Shown in pieces: positions 50,959-60,634 of a stretch of 64,000 bases of DNA (the first letter of the stretch is position 1; the number at the start of each line of letters is the position of its first letter). The stretch is taken from positions 1,116,001 to 1,180,000 of the forward strand of contig NZ_OZ244997.1 in NCBI RefSeq assembly GCF_965223285.1, given 5' to 3'. Both the position numbers and the translations under genes were made by a program. The stretch comes from Leptofilum sp965223285. Lineage in GTDB: Bacteria > Chloroflexota > Anaerolineae > Promineifilales > Promineifilaceae. A model generated the notes under the pieces. That model was not told the origin of the DNA. It made no database searches and was given only the letters and a program-made list of their open reading frames with translations.

Positions 50959-53025
50959 TTATGGAAGCCGGGCACAGCGAAAGCCAACGGCCGAACTGAT
51001 AAAGTCGGGCGATAACGAATTGCGGTTGGTAGACCGAATGCGGTCTGCCTGGTTGTTGAACGGCCACGCGCCCCCCCGAATGACGCGGGCAAAGCCGGTT
51101 TCTGGACCGGTGGGATCGTTGGTTTCACTTTCCGCATAGTAGGTTTCGTCATACCAGTCACCGGTCCATTCCCACATGCTGCCAGCCATGCCATAGATAC
51201 CAAACGGACTCCGACCATTGGGTAGGGCATCAACAGGCTTCATGTTTTCGTAACTATCACTTTGGAACACGGCTAAATCTCCCGTGGGGTCTGGCATATT
51301 GTTGCCCCAGGGGTAGATACGGCCGTCTGTTCCTCTGGCTGCATACTCCCACTCTGCTTCTGTGGGCAGGCGTGCCCCAACCGATTCACAATACATTTGC
51401 GCCCCAAACCAGCTTACGTGGTTGATGGGATAATTAGCGAAGCCAGTGGCCGCAAAAAATTGAACAGAGCCATCCCCAATATCTTGCCGAGACAAGTAGC
51501 TTGTGTACCCGGCCAGCTCCTGAGGCCAGGCACAATCAACGCCATTGCAGGCGCGTTCGTACGCGCCAATGCGGTTGAGGAAAGCGGCATATTGCTCGAC
51601 AGTGACTTCGTATCTGTCGATGTAGAACTGAGGCAACGTGACCTCATGCGGTGGTCGTTCATCTGGACCAGCTGAAAAATCATCTTCTGCTGCCCCCATG
51701 AGAAAGGTTCCGGCAGGAATGAGCACCATTTCCATGCCGTCTTGCTCGCGAATGATGGTAAAAGGGTAGCGGTCAGGCGTAGGGGTGGCGGTAGGCGTGC
51801 TGGTGGGTGTTGGGGTGGGGGTGATTGTTGGCGTTTCCGTTGGGTTAGGTGTGTTGGTGGGTGTGGCAGTGTGGGTGGCGGTGGGGTCAGTTACAACGGC
51901 CGCTTCCAGCATGGCGGTTGGTGTAGCCGGAACGGCCGTTGGCGTCGGTGAAGGTACGCCAAGAAAGCCTGCCACCTGCTGGCTAATGGGTGAGTTGCCC
52001 GCCAGCGTAAAGAGCACCACGGAGGCGGTCAGCAGCACAATTGCCAGAAGCAAAAAGAGAAGCGACCGACTGCGCCAAAAATCTGCCTGGCGAGCTAGCC
52101 GAAAGGCTTGCTTCACACCATGACTCCCTTGCAGATCGTACGTGGGCAAGGCACTGCTGCCATTGGCTGTTGAGAATTTGTGGATGGTTGCCACATCGGC
52201 TACGGTAATTTGGGAGAGATTGTATTGCTGCTGATGTTCGTATAAATTGTGGCACAGTTGCTGTGTTTTGTACGGATGGCCTTCTGTAATTTGATAAATG
52301 TATTGGGCAACGTCCTGAACCAAGGTGTAGGTGACAGGCTGGCGCACCAAGGCGATGGTTTCATCTTCATCCAGGGGAGGCAGTTCATAGAATAAGCCGT
52401 TTTGTAAGGCCGGATGTTCATCAGCACGGCCGTCTTTTGGGCTAGTGATGGCAAAAATGGCGTGGGCGGTGGTTTCGGCTGCCAAGTGGTGATGTAAATT
52501 TGCCACTGTTTCGTCTGGCAATGCCTCCGTTGCTAGCTGTTCCAGCAGTAGGTGGGCATTGTCAAACAAGAAAAGTAGACGCCGCTGGCTGGTTTGGCTA
52601 AACGGCCGTTTCTCATGCAAGATTTTTTCGGTGGGCAGCAAAAGTTGTTGCTGTAGTGCCTTTGGCGGATCGGCAATAAAGTCTGTATGGTTCAGCGTAT
52701 CCAGCTCAATGTTGTACCGCGCCAACGTGTTGAGGCCGATATTGGCAATGTCCCAATAAAGCGCGCTAAGGCTGTCTAATGCCGTTTGGGCAAAATCAAC
52801 GTAGATGCCTACAAACGGTGGGTTGATGGCACCTGCTTCTAGCTGCTTGAGGACGGCCGTTTTGCCAATTTTTGCTGGACCATGAAGGATAATCGGCTGG
52901 TCGGCAGCTAAATCTGGGGCAGTTTGGTCTAGCAGCCAGGCAAACAACGCCTGCCGCCCAAAAAAGAGAGGAGAGCTATACCCATTTTGATAATATGGAT
53001 TTCCAGTCGTTGTGCTTTTATTCAT
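50959..53025 (-). CDS. ATPase-TM-SUMF1 (FGE-like) fusion protein
   Basis: The protein (688 residues) has a cytoplasmic NTPase domain with Walker A GPAKIGKT (49-56) and Walker B LLFLFDNAH (near 150), one membrane segment (about 325-345), and a Thr/Pro linker. An extracellular formylglycine-enzyme-like domain follows (about 425-688; MEMVLIPAGTFLMG, GARLPTEAEWEYAARG, RGGAWPFNN). The cysteines needed for sulfatase activation are not present in the final segment (DRIRSTNRNSLSP), so it is more likely a ligand-binding or C-type-lectin-like fold. The ATPase resembles small AAA/STAND modules. Its layout parallels that of the two pseudokinases. Confidence 0.85.
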   Translation of the reverse strand: MNKSTTTGNPYYQNGYSSPLFFGRQALFAWLLDQTAPDLAADQPIILHGPAKIGKTAVLKQLEAGAINPPFVGIYVDFAQTALDSLSALYWDIANIGLNTLARYNIELDTLNHTDFIADPPKALQQQLLLPTEKILHEKRPFSQTSQRRLLFLFDNAHLLLEQLATEALPDETVANLHHHLAAETTAHAIFAITSPKDGRADEHPALQNGLFYELPPLDEDETIALVRQPVTYTLVQDVAQYIYQITEGHPYKTQQLCHNLYEHQQQYNLSQITVADVATIHKFSTANGSSALPTYDLQGSHGVKQAFRLARQADFWRSRSLLFLLLAIVLLTASVVLFTLAGNSPISQQVAGFLGVPSPTPTAVPATPTAMLEAAVVTDPTATHTATPTNTPNPTETPTITPTPTPTSTPTATPTPDRYPFTIIREQDGMEMVLIPAGTFLMGAAEDDFSAGPDERPPHEVTLPQFYIDRYEVTVEQYAAFLNRIGAYERACNGVDCAWPQELAGYTSYLSRQDIGDGSVQFFAATGFANYPINHVSWFGAQMYCESVGARLPTEAEWEYAARGTDGRIYPWGNNMPDPTGDLAVFQSDSYENMKPVDALPNGRSPFGIYGMAGSMWEWTGDWYDETYYAESETNDPTGPETGFARVIRGGAWPFNNQADRIRSTNRNSLSPDFISSAVGFRCARLP

Positions 53026-53106
53026 AAGCATAAAAATAAGCAACTTTTGCCACCTATTTTATGTGTAAATGGGTCTGATTACAATGTGACTAACAGAAGC
53101 CGTTTG

Positions 53107-56100
53107 CTAAACGCCTGCTTTGCTCAAGGTCGCCAGGGTCGTTTGTACACGATCGTATTCCGCTTTGACCTGGTCGAAGAGATGATGGGCATCCTGAAGT
53201 TGGTCGGCTTTGGCAATTTGTTCTAGCTGATGGCTAAAGGCAGCGAGCGAGGTCATGCCCATGCTGGCACTAGAGCCTTTGAGCGTGTGTGCAGCATGCC
53301 GAATAGCTAAGCTATCGTGAGTTTGCACAGCCGTTTCCAGAGATTGCATCAGGAGAGCCGTATCTTCCAAAAAGATGGGGGTCATCCTTTCTAGAAACTC
53401 ATGCGTGTCTTTGCCTACCAGCTGCGCTAACGCTTCCATATCAATTGGTTGAGCAGATGGTACGGAAGCAGGTGCTTCAATTGGGGTAGAGGCGAGGTTG
53501 TTGCTGGGCTGGTTCTGAAATTCGATGCCCTGGTAAAGCAGTTCTACCAACTGCTTAATCGTAACTGGCTTGCTAAGGTATTGGTTCATTCCAGCAGCCA
53601 AATAATTTTCACGATCACCGGGCAGGGCGTGTGCCGTAACCGCCACGATGTACGGCCGTTTCCCCTGCGCACACTCTGCCAAAATTTGTTTTGTCGCCGT
53701 CACGCCGTCCATTTCTGGCATCTGAACATCCATCAGGATCACGTCGTAAGCGTGTTGACTGGCAAGTTCTACAGCGATGCGACCGTTTACGGCCGTATCC
53801 GCCTCATACCCTAATTTGCCCAAAATGTTTTGTATAACGCGACGATTAAGCTGGTTGTCTTCTACCAGCAGAATCCTCAAAGGGAATCGCTCTGCCATGC
53901 TCTCGCCTGGTTCTCGCTTGGTTTCTGCTCGGCTACCAACAGACAAAACAGCCATTAACAAATCGTACAGTTGCGGCCCTTTTATTGGCAGGGTGAGCGT
54001 ACCAGCAAACAATCCTGGTTGCCTCAACATTGTTTGGCGCAAGACGTCTTCCTGCTGCCCCATTAGGATGGTGGGAAGGGGAGTACTGCTTTCTTTGTTG
54101 GTTAACTGGCTCAAAATGTCGGGCTCAGCTTGCCAAACGGCCGTATCCAACAGCACCATGTGAAAAGGCAATGAATGATCAATCCAGTAAGCCGCCTCTT
54201 TTGAACTACCTGCCACATACACTTCCAACCCGGCCACGCGGGCCTCTTTGCTAATTTGCCTGCGCTGCGCCGCATTTTTGGCAATCACCAACAGTCGCTT
54301 GCCTGCCAACGATGCATCATTTTTGCGTAACGTTATTACTGGATGGACTTGCGTTGTGGCTATGCCCATTTGCACAGAAAAGTGAACCGTTGTGCCTTTG
54401 CCAATTTCAGATAGCAGATAAATTTCACCACCCATTCGCTCAATCAGCCGTTTGCAAATTACCAAGCCAAGCCCGTTGCCGCCGTGGGTGCGGGTTAAAG
54501 AGCCATCTACCTGCTGAAATGGCGAGAAAAGTTGAGAAATTTGCTCCGCAGCAATGCCAATGCCGGTGTCGCACACTTCAAATTCCAGCGAAATATTTGG
54601 CTTGTTCTGGATATGAGAAACTTCGATGTGAACGTAGCCCTCTTCCGAAAATTTGACGCCATTTTCTAGCAGATTTACCAAAATTTGCCGCAGCCGCACC
54701 GGATCGCCAGTTAATAAGGTCGGTGTTTGTTCGACTATGCGGTAGGTGAGCTTGATCATTTTCTTACCAGCAGCCTGTTGCACAGCTTCCAACGATGCTT
54801 CAATGCAATCTATGAGGTCGAACACTTGGTTATTTAAACTCAGATTACCTGCTTCTAGTCGAGAAAAGTCCAGGATGTTATTAATGAGTTCAACAAGAGT
54901 GTTGCTGCTCTGGGCAATGACGTCCACCATTTCGTTTTGATTGGCGTTCATGTTGGTTTGCCGCAGCATCTCTGCCATGCCTACCACGGCATTCAGCGGG
55001 GTGCGAATCTCATGGCTCATGTTGGTGAGGAAATGGTTCTTGGCTTGATTGGCTGCTTCGGCCGTTTCTTTGGCTTGTTGCAGCAGCAGTTCGGTTTCTT
55101 TGCGTTGGGTGATGTTGTGGAAGGTAATTAAACGGCCGTTTGCCCGTTTGTTTAGGTTTTCCAGAGGGGTAACGGAAACTTCATAGAAGGTTTCAGCAAT
55201 AGATAGCTCCAGTTTGGTATTCTGGTTTTTAGCCAATGCAGCTTCCAATGGTGCCCAGCTTGGGCAGTTCACCACAAAAGGTTTGCCCAACAACGCTTTT
55301 TCTTCTTGTTGCAGCAGGGTTACGGCCGTTTCGTTTACGTCTAAAACCCTGTTTCGGTGATCCAGAACAATGACGCCACTTTTTAGCTGCTCCACCACTC
55401 GTTCCCGCGCAATTGGCACAACATCCAAAAAGCTAAATCGGAACCAGGCTATTGTGAAGCAAAAAGCGGTGATGGCAAAAGCAAATGGAGTGAGGTCTAG
55501 ATATGGAACAGGATTACTGTCTGTGAGGTACACAATGTTGCTCAGCCAGGGGCAAAGGCTGCCCATTACAACAAGAATGATTTGTCCCTGAAATTGTTGT
55601 GGGGTGGTAACCATCTTCCGCAGCAAGAACACACTGCTGACAGCCAGCAATAGGTAAACATACCCAATGTAGGTCCAAAACCAAAGGCCATGCTCAAACA
55701 CAAGGTATGTTAGATTGTTGACGTGCTCCAACGTTATTGAGGGCCAAATGAGCCCATGTTGTTCATTTGTCCAAACAAGTAAGAGGGTGATCAAAGGGAG
55801 AATGAGCAGAACGGCCGTAAATCGCCGTGGCTTTTCTATTTTGTCGAAAGCACCAATATATTTAAGTACAAAAAGCAGGTATGAGACGGGGATAAAAACA
55901 ATGCCAAAATATTCGGCTTTTGCCCAAAACAGTTTGCTTGCTAACGAAGAGCCATTGAGTTCAAAAATATAGCCAATTACCCAAATGGTAATGGCAAGGA
56001 GTAATGATAGCAAATCCCGGCTGCCAGCAGCATTGGGCTGCCGGTATGTGTATGCCATAGAAGCAAGCGCAATCACAGCGGTAATAGCAAGTGGGATAGT

Positions 56101-56124
56101 GTAAGGAGACAGTTCCACAATCAT
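53107..56124 (-). CDS. 7TM hybrid histidine kinase with two receivers and an Hpt domain
   Basis: The 1005-residue protein begins with seven or so membrane helices (to about 230; histidine-kinase 7TM type), then a PAS-like domain (about 240-340), the phosphoacceptor NMSHEIRTPLNAVVG (H371) and an HATPase domain (about 470-585). A degenerate receiver (VLLDTAVW), a full receiver (LLVEDNQLN and ILMDVQMPEMDG) and a C-terminal Hpt domain (HAAHTLKGSSASMG) follow. It contains a complete His-Asp-His relay but no DNA-binding output. It starts nine bases after the second hybrid kinase gene, and so is in the same operon. Confidence 0.92.
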   Translation of the reverse strand: MIVELSPYTIPLAITAVIALASMAYTYRQPNAAGSRDLLSLLLAITIWVIGYIFELNGSSLASKLFWAKAEYFGIVFIPVSYLLFVLKYIGAFDKIEKPRRFTAVLLILPLITLLLVWTNEQHGLIWPSITLEHVNNLTYLVFEHGLWFWTYIGYVYLLLAVSSVFLLRKMVTTPQQFQGQIILVVMGSLCPWLSNIVYLTDSNPVPYLDLTPFAFAITAFCFTIAWFRFSFLDVVPIARERVVEQLKSGVIVLDHRNRVLDVNETAVTLLQQEEKALLGKPFVVNCPSWAPLEAALAKNQNTKLELSIAETFYEVSVTPLENLNKRANGRLITFHNITQRKETELLLQQAKETAEAANQAKNHFLTNMSHEIRTPLNAVVGMAEMLRQTNMNANQNEMVDVIAQSSNTLVELINNILDFSRLEAGNLSLNNQVFDLIDCIEASLEAVQQAAGKKMIKLTYRIVEQTPTLLTGDPVRLRQILVNLLENGVKFSEEGYVHIEVSHIQNKPNISLEFEVCDTGIGIAAEQISQLFSPFQQVDGSLTRTHGGNGLGLVICKRLIERMGGEIYLLSEIGKGTTVHFSVQMGIATTQVHPVITLRKNDASLAGKRLLVIAKNAAQRRQISKEARVAGLEVYVAGSSKEAAYWIDHSLPFHMVLLDTAVWQAEPDILSQLTNKESSTPLPTILMGQQEDVLRQTMLRQPGLFAGTLTLPIKGPQLYDLLMAVLSVGSRAETKREPGESMAERFPLRILLVEDNQLNRRVIQNILGKLGYEADTAVNGRIAVELASQHAYDVILMDVQMPEMDGVTATKQILAECAQGKRPYIVAVTAHALPGDRENYLAAGMNQYLSKPVTIKQLVELLYQGIEFQNQPSNNLASTPIEAPASVPSAQPIDMEALAQLVGKDTHEFLERMTPIFLEDTALLMQSLETAVQTHDSLAIRHAAHTLKGSSASMGMTSLAAFSHQLEQIAKADQLQDAHHLFDQVKAEYDRVQTTLATLSKAGV

Positions 56125-56133
56125 CGTGTTGCT

Positions 56134-58929
56134 TTACAAATTCTTCCCCTGTAGGGATAGATGACAGGTTTGTAAAGCACGCTGAAGCTCCTGCACCCGA
56201 ACAGGTTTGCTTACGTAATCGTCCATGCCTTGGCTCAGGTATGTTTCGCGGTCTCCTACCAGGGCATTGGCTGTCATGGCAATAATATAAGGTTGCTTGC
56301 ATCCTATCAGTTCTTCGCGAATGTGGATGGTTGCTTTGAGACCGTCCATTTCTGGCATTTGTATATCCATCAAGATGACATCGTACGGCCGTTGCAGCAC
56401 CGCTTCAATCACTTCTAAACCATTCCCGGCTACATCTGCCCGATACCCCAGCCGCTCTAACATTCGCAGGGCTACCTTCTGGTTGATGGTGTTGTCTTCA
56501 GCTAGCAAAATACGCAAAGGAAATTGCTCTCCCAATGTGGCGTCGAACATTGCCTTTCCCTCTTGTGGGGGAACGGCCGTTGCGTCATTAGATAATATTT
56601 TTACCAAGGTGTTAAACAGAACAGAAGACTTAACTGGTTTTGTGAGCGTTGCCTGAAACAAAGCACGTTTTTCTGAAGGCAGCGTTTGCCCGATGGAAGA
56701 GAGCAGCACCAAGGGCAACATTTGCTCAGAGCGAGTTTGGCGGATGATTTGCGCCAGCATGGCACCATCCATCTTTGGCAACTCCATGTCCAACACCGCC
56801 ACATCAAAGTGCGCTTTGTCTTTCAGGGCAAAGATGACATCTGCGCTGGTGCTAAAACAGTGCGGAATCATCTGCCAGGCGGCGGCTTGTTTTGCCAAAA
56901 TTGTTCGGTTCGTCGGATTATCGTCCAAAATAAGAATGTGTTTGTTGTATAAAGCATCTCCTCTGGGCAGATTATCTTGGTCGCCAATTAATTCTGCTTC
57001 TTTAACCTGAATCGTAAAATGGAAGGTTGAGCCTTTGCCAACAATGCTCTCCACCCACATCTGCCCTCCCATAAGATTAGTCAGACGTTTGGAGATAGCC
57101 AACCCAAGCCCGGTGCCACCATATTGGCGTGTTGTAGAAGCATCCACCTGGCTAAATGAGAGAAATAATCTATCTAGTTGCTCCGGCGGAATGCCAATGC
57201 CTGTATCTTTGACAGCCAGGTGAATTTCATGTTTGTTGTTAGCCAAGGGTTCGCTAGAAACAAAGATGACAATTTCGCCCTTGTCTGTAAATTTCACCGC
57301 GTTGCTAACTAAGTTCACCAATATTTGCCGAACGCGCGTGATGTCCCCTTGTATGATTGGCGGTACATTTTCCTCCATGTAATATGCCAAATTTAGCCCC
57401 TTGTTACTTGCTTCAGAATTAATTAGGTCTAAGGCTTCTTCGACACAGCTGCGCAGTCCAAAAGGCTGTTCTTCTAATTCCAGCTTTTCGGCTTCGATTT
57501 TGGAGAAGTCTAAAATGTCGTTGAGTACGCTTAACAGTGCCTCGCCACTGCGGTGGGTTGTTTCCACATAATCCTGCTGTTCAGGTGAAAGTGATGTGTC
57601 TAGCAGCAGATTGGTTAACCCGATTATGGCGTTTAGGGGGGTGCGAATTTCATGACTCATGTTGGCCAAGAAAGCAGATTTGGCTCGGTTGGCTTTTTCA
57701 GCCGCTTCTTTTGCTTCCAGCAGTTCTTTGGCTCGTTGCCGTAGCTGCCTGTTTAGTAAACTATTGAGCAGCGCCAGGCTGGCGTGCTCGGCAAATACCT
57801 GAGCAACAGCAATGGCACGGCCGTCGAAGGCGTCTTCTTCCGGGCTTTGCATGTCCAGCGCACCAACAATTTGGTCGCCAACTTTTAAGGGGATGACAAG
57901 CTCGGTGATGGTTTTGCTATCAAAGGGGAGATAGCGTGGGTCTAAACGTGCATCTGGGCTATAGATTACCTGGTTGGTGCGTACGGCCGTGGCAATCAGC
58001 CCCACACCATCTAGGGGAATAGCCGGAGCAACTTCATGGCTAAAATGTCCTGCAAATGCATATCGTACCAGCCGATTGGCCTGCCACTCTTGCCTCCGCA
58101 CAACGTTGTTGCTTAATGTAATTGGCTTGTCTAGCAAAAGCACACTGCAATCTGCAAAATCAAACTCTTCAATTAAATTGTTGGCAATTTGGAGCGCAAG
58201 TTCTTCCAAACTGTTGTAGGTAAGCAGTTGGGTGGCAGCCCGGTATAGTGAAGATAGTTCGTTTTCTGCTTGTTTCCGCGCTACTAGTTCATCCTGAAGC
58301 TGAGTGTATAGCTGAGCGTTTGAGAGGGCTTGCCCCGCCGTTGTCATGGCCTGCTGCACCAAGTTTATTTCAGAAGGGGCGAACTCGCGCTCTACAAGGG
58401 AATCTATGCCAAACGTGCCAATAACGCGCCCGCCAACCAAGATTGGTGCAATGAGGAGGCTAACGGTGCCTCTAAAGGCCAATGGTTCACGGGTGTTGGC
58501 CATTAGCGGGTCTGTTTGAACATTTTTGATGACCAAGGGTTTGGCACTTTTGATAACCTGTTCAGAAGCTAGGTTTCCTACAATCGGAAACACCAATCCA
58601 ATGCCAGACGGCCGTCCTTCCGTTAAATATTCGGCCACCACATGCAATTCTGTTTCATTGGCGTTCAGCATGGCGACTGCTGCCTGGGGTACGCCCAATG
58701 CCTCGGCCAAACTCTGGCAAATGGTTTCCAATATTTCAATGGGGTCGAGCAGGGCGGATACTTTTGTTAGTAGATCATTGATAAGTGTGTTGGCAGAAAG
58801 TTCCTGGTCGTAAGTACGCAGCGTGGTGTCAACCTGGTCCAGAAACGCCTGCCACTGTTCTAGCGAGGGTGGAGATGCATCATTCAACTTCAGATTATCG
58901 AGACGGTGCTGAAGGTCTTTTTGTCGCAT
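56134..58929 (-). CDS. GAF-domain hybrid histidine kinase with two receivers
   Basis: The 931-residue protein has two GAF domains (about 55-205 and 230-390), a coiled-coil linker, NMSHEIRTPLNAIIG (H426), an HATPase domain (LVSNAVKFTDKGEI, GGTGLGLAISKRL) and two receivers (LILDDNPTNR with VLDMELPKMDG, and LLAEDNTINQ with ILMDIQMPEMDG). It lacks membrane segments and an Hpt domain, so phosphate must pass to a separate Hpt protein, most likely that encoded just upstream at 58963-59364. GAF domains bind small ligands or cyclic nucleotides; the ligand is unknown. Confidence 0.92.
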   Translation of the reverse strand: MRQKDLQHRLDNLKLNDASPPSLEQWQAFLDQVDTTLRTYDQELSANTLINDLLTKVSALLDPIEILETICQSLAEALGVPQAAVAMLNANETELHVVAEYLTEGRPSGIGLVFPIVGNLASEQVIKSAKPLVIKNVQTDPLMANTREPLAFRGTVSLLIAPILVGGRVIGTFGIDSLVEREFAPSEINLVQQAMTTAGQALSNAQLYTQLQDELVARKQAENELSSLYRAATQLLTYNSLEELALQIANNLIEEFDFADCSVLLLDKPITLSNNVVRRQEWQANRLVRYAFAGHFSHEVAPAIPLDGVGLIATAVRTNQVIYSPDARLDPRYLPFDSKTITELVIPLKVGDQIVGALDMQSPEEDAFDGRAIAVAQVFAEHASLALLNSLLNRQLRQRAKELLEAKEAAEKANRAKSAFLANMSHEIRTPLNAIIGLTNLLLDTSLSPEQQDYVETTHRSGEALLSVLNDILDFSKIEAEKLELEEQPFGLRSCVEEALDLINSEASNKGLNLAYYMEENVPPIIQGDITRVRQILVNLVSNAVKFTDKGEIVIFVSSEPLANNKHEIHLAVKDTGIGIPPEQLDRLFLSFSQVDASTTRQYGGTGLGLAISKRLTNLMGGQMWVESIVGKGSTFHFTIQVKEAELIGDQDNLPRGDALYNKHILILDDNPTNRTILAKQAAAWQMIPHCFSTSADVIFALKDKAHFDVAVLDMELPKMDGAMLAQIIRQTRSEQMLPLVLLSSIGQTLPSEKRALFQATLTKPVKSSVLFNTLVKILSNDATAVPPQEGKAMFDATLGEQFPLRILLAEDNTINQKVALRMLERLGYRADVAGNGLEVIEAVLQRPYDVILMDIQMPEMDGLKATIHIREELIGCKQPYIIAMTANALVGDRETYLSQGMDDYVSKPVRVQELQRALQTCHLSLQGKNL

Positions 58930-58962
58930 AGCTGTTTTATAGACGCATCAACCTTTTACAAA

Positions 58963-59364
58963 CTAAAATAAAAATGCCTGTAAAGCCTGTTGAACCGTGG
59001 GATAATCTGCTTCTAGAGAGGCCAAATTGCTGCGGGTAAGCTCGGCTTGCCCCTGTTTGCTACTCGCTTCAACAGCCAGGCACAATTCAGAAAATGGTAA
59101 AAGGCCGATGGTGGCACTGCTTCCCTTTAGGGCATGGGCAGCCATGCTAATGGAGGTAAAATCTCTGTTAGCGAGGCCTTCCCTCATTTGGGTAATCAGT
59201 GGAACAGCATCTTCCAAAAAAATGGATGCCATTTCATCAAGCATTTCGGGTGATGAATCACCCATCACCTGTTCCAGTGCATCCTTGACGCTGTTTTGAA
59301 TTTGCAACAGGGTATGCTCAGAAACGGCCGTGTTTGCTACTGTGTGGTTTGTTTGTCTCATCAT
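58963..59364 (-). CDS. Free histidine phosphotransfer (Hpt) protein
   Basis: The 133-residue protein starts at ATG 59364 with GGAAGAG upstream and contains one Hpt domain with the phospho-histidine in MAAHALKGSSATIG. It precedes the hybrid kinase gene by 33 bases, which fits a shuttle between the GAF hybrid kinase (no Hpt) and a receiver. The frame is open up to 59619, but the extra 85 codons have no domain, overlap the oppositely oriented MDR gene's start and lack a ribosome binding site. Confidence 0.85.
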   Translation of the reverse strand: MMRQTNHTVANTAVSEHTLLQIQNSVKDALEQVMGDSSPEMLDEMASIFLEDAVPLITQMREGLANRDFTSISMAAHALKGSSATIGLLPFSELCLAVEASSKQGQAELTRSNLASLEADYPTVQQALQAFLF

Positions 59365-59598
59365 AACTCTTCCTTCACAGTGGTCTATGGATACAATCAA
59401 CCAGCTTTCCTCATTGTATGAGTTGGCGATTTTAGCGACACTCCCGCTAAGGTACCAACTACCTGAAAACGAGCGGTGCATAGGTACTACTGGTTTGCCC
59501 ACCAAACCATACGATTTAACGCAATGTCGTTTTTTGGGGCTGGCGACATAAAATACCGTACCAATGAGTTTTGACAGTTCATCTAACAGGAATGATGT

Positions 59599-60615
59599 AT
59601 GCAACAAATCTGGATTCAAAAAGCAGGCCCTCCTGAAGTATTAAAGGTGCAAGATGGCCCCGATCCAATCCCTCGAAGTGGCGAAGTGCGGATTCGGGTA
59701 GAGGCTGCCGGTGTTAATTTTGCTGATATTTTGGGGCGATTAGGCATTTACCCCGATGCCCCTCGGTTGCCCTATGTGCCCGGTTATGAAGTGAGCGGCA
59801 AAATCGATTTGCTAGGGCAGGGTGTGCCCGATTTTCGTGAAGGGGATGCTGTGTCTGCCCTCACACGTTTTGGTGGCTACAGCAACGTGGTTTGTGTGCC
59901 GTACAGGCAAGTTTACAAGCGGTTAGACTGGATGAGTGCTCAAGATGGTGCAGCCATTCCGTTAACATACCTCACCGTTTACATGATGCTGGTGGTAATG
60001 GGGTCTGTACGGGCTGGTGACAAGGTGCTCATTCACGGAGCGGCGGGCGGGGTGGGGCTGGCTGCGCTGGATTTGTGCCGCATTTTAGGAGCAGAGACCT
60101 TTGGCACTGCTTCTCCTGAGAAGCATGACTTTTTGTTGTCTCAAGGGTTGTCACATGCCATTGATTACCGAAACCAGGATTATGAGCGTGCGGTGATGAA
60201 TTTGACGGGTGGCAAGGGGGTGCATGTGGTGTTGGACCCGCTCGGCGGTGTTCATTGGCCCAAAAATTACCGATTGCTGATGCCAAGCGGCCGTTTAATC
60301 CATTTTGGGGCCAGCAGTTTAGCCACTGGCAAGCGTCGCTCGTTGTGGTCAGTTTTTCGGGGAATGGTGATGCTGCCGTTCTACACGCCGCTCAAGTTAA
60401 TGAACGACAACAAGGCGGTGATTGGTGTGAATTTGGGGCATATGTGGGAACAAGCTGAGATGATGCGCCCGTGGATGAAGCAAATTATTGCCTGGTATGA
60501 TGAGGCTCTGTTTCGCCCTAAAATTGACCGGACGTTTTCTTTTGCAGAGGCAGCAGCGGCACACCATTACATGCAAGACCGCAAAAATATTGGCAAAGTG
60601 CTGCTGCTGCCTTAA
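59599..60615 (+). CDS. Zinc-free MDR oxidoreductase (quinone-oxidoreductase type)
   Basis: The 338-residue protein begins MQQIWIQKAGPPEVLKVQD and has the MDR fold with the NAD(P)-binding LIHGAAGGVGLAALDLCRI. It has no zinc-ligand cysteines in the usual places, so it fits the quinone oxidoreductase/VAT-1/enoyl-reductase branch. Substrate not predictable. ACAGGA precedes the ATG at 59599. It is a lone plus-strand gene that diverges from the Hpt-kinase operon; the 234-base gap between them has no obvious promoter motif that I can defend. Confidence 0.88.
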   Translation: MQQIWIQKAGPPEVLKVQDGPDPIPRSGEVRIRVEAAGVNFADILGRLGIYPDAPRLPYVPGYEVSGKIDLLGQGVPDFREGDAVSALTRFGGYSNVVCVPYRQVYKRLDWMSAQDGAAIPLTYLTVYMMLVVMGSVRAGDKVLIHGAAGGVGLAALDLCRILGAETFGTASPEKHDFLLSQGLSHAIDYRNQDYERAVMNLTGGKGVHVVLDPLGGVHWPKNYRLLMPSGRLIHFGASSLATGKRRSLWSVFRGMVMLPFYTPLKLMNDNKAVIGVNLGHMWEQAEMMRPWMKQIIAWYDEALFRPKIDRTFSFAEAAAAHHYMQDRKNIGKVLLLP

Positions 60616-60634
60616 TGTAAAATCGTTGAACGTT

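Noticed and set aside
51742..52123. Glycine/valine-rich open frames on the plus strand
   Set aside because: They are the complement of the Thr/Pro-linker codons of the SUMF1 fusion; similar shadows occur opposite the other linkers (for example near 18010, 24703, 40422 and 44785).
59365..59619. Longer Hpt protein starting at 59619
   Set aside because: The extra 85 codons have no domain and no ribosome binding site, and they overlap the divergent gene's start; the ATG at 59364 has GGAAGAG upstream.
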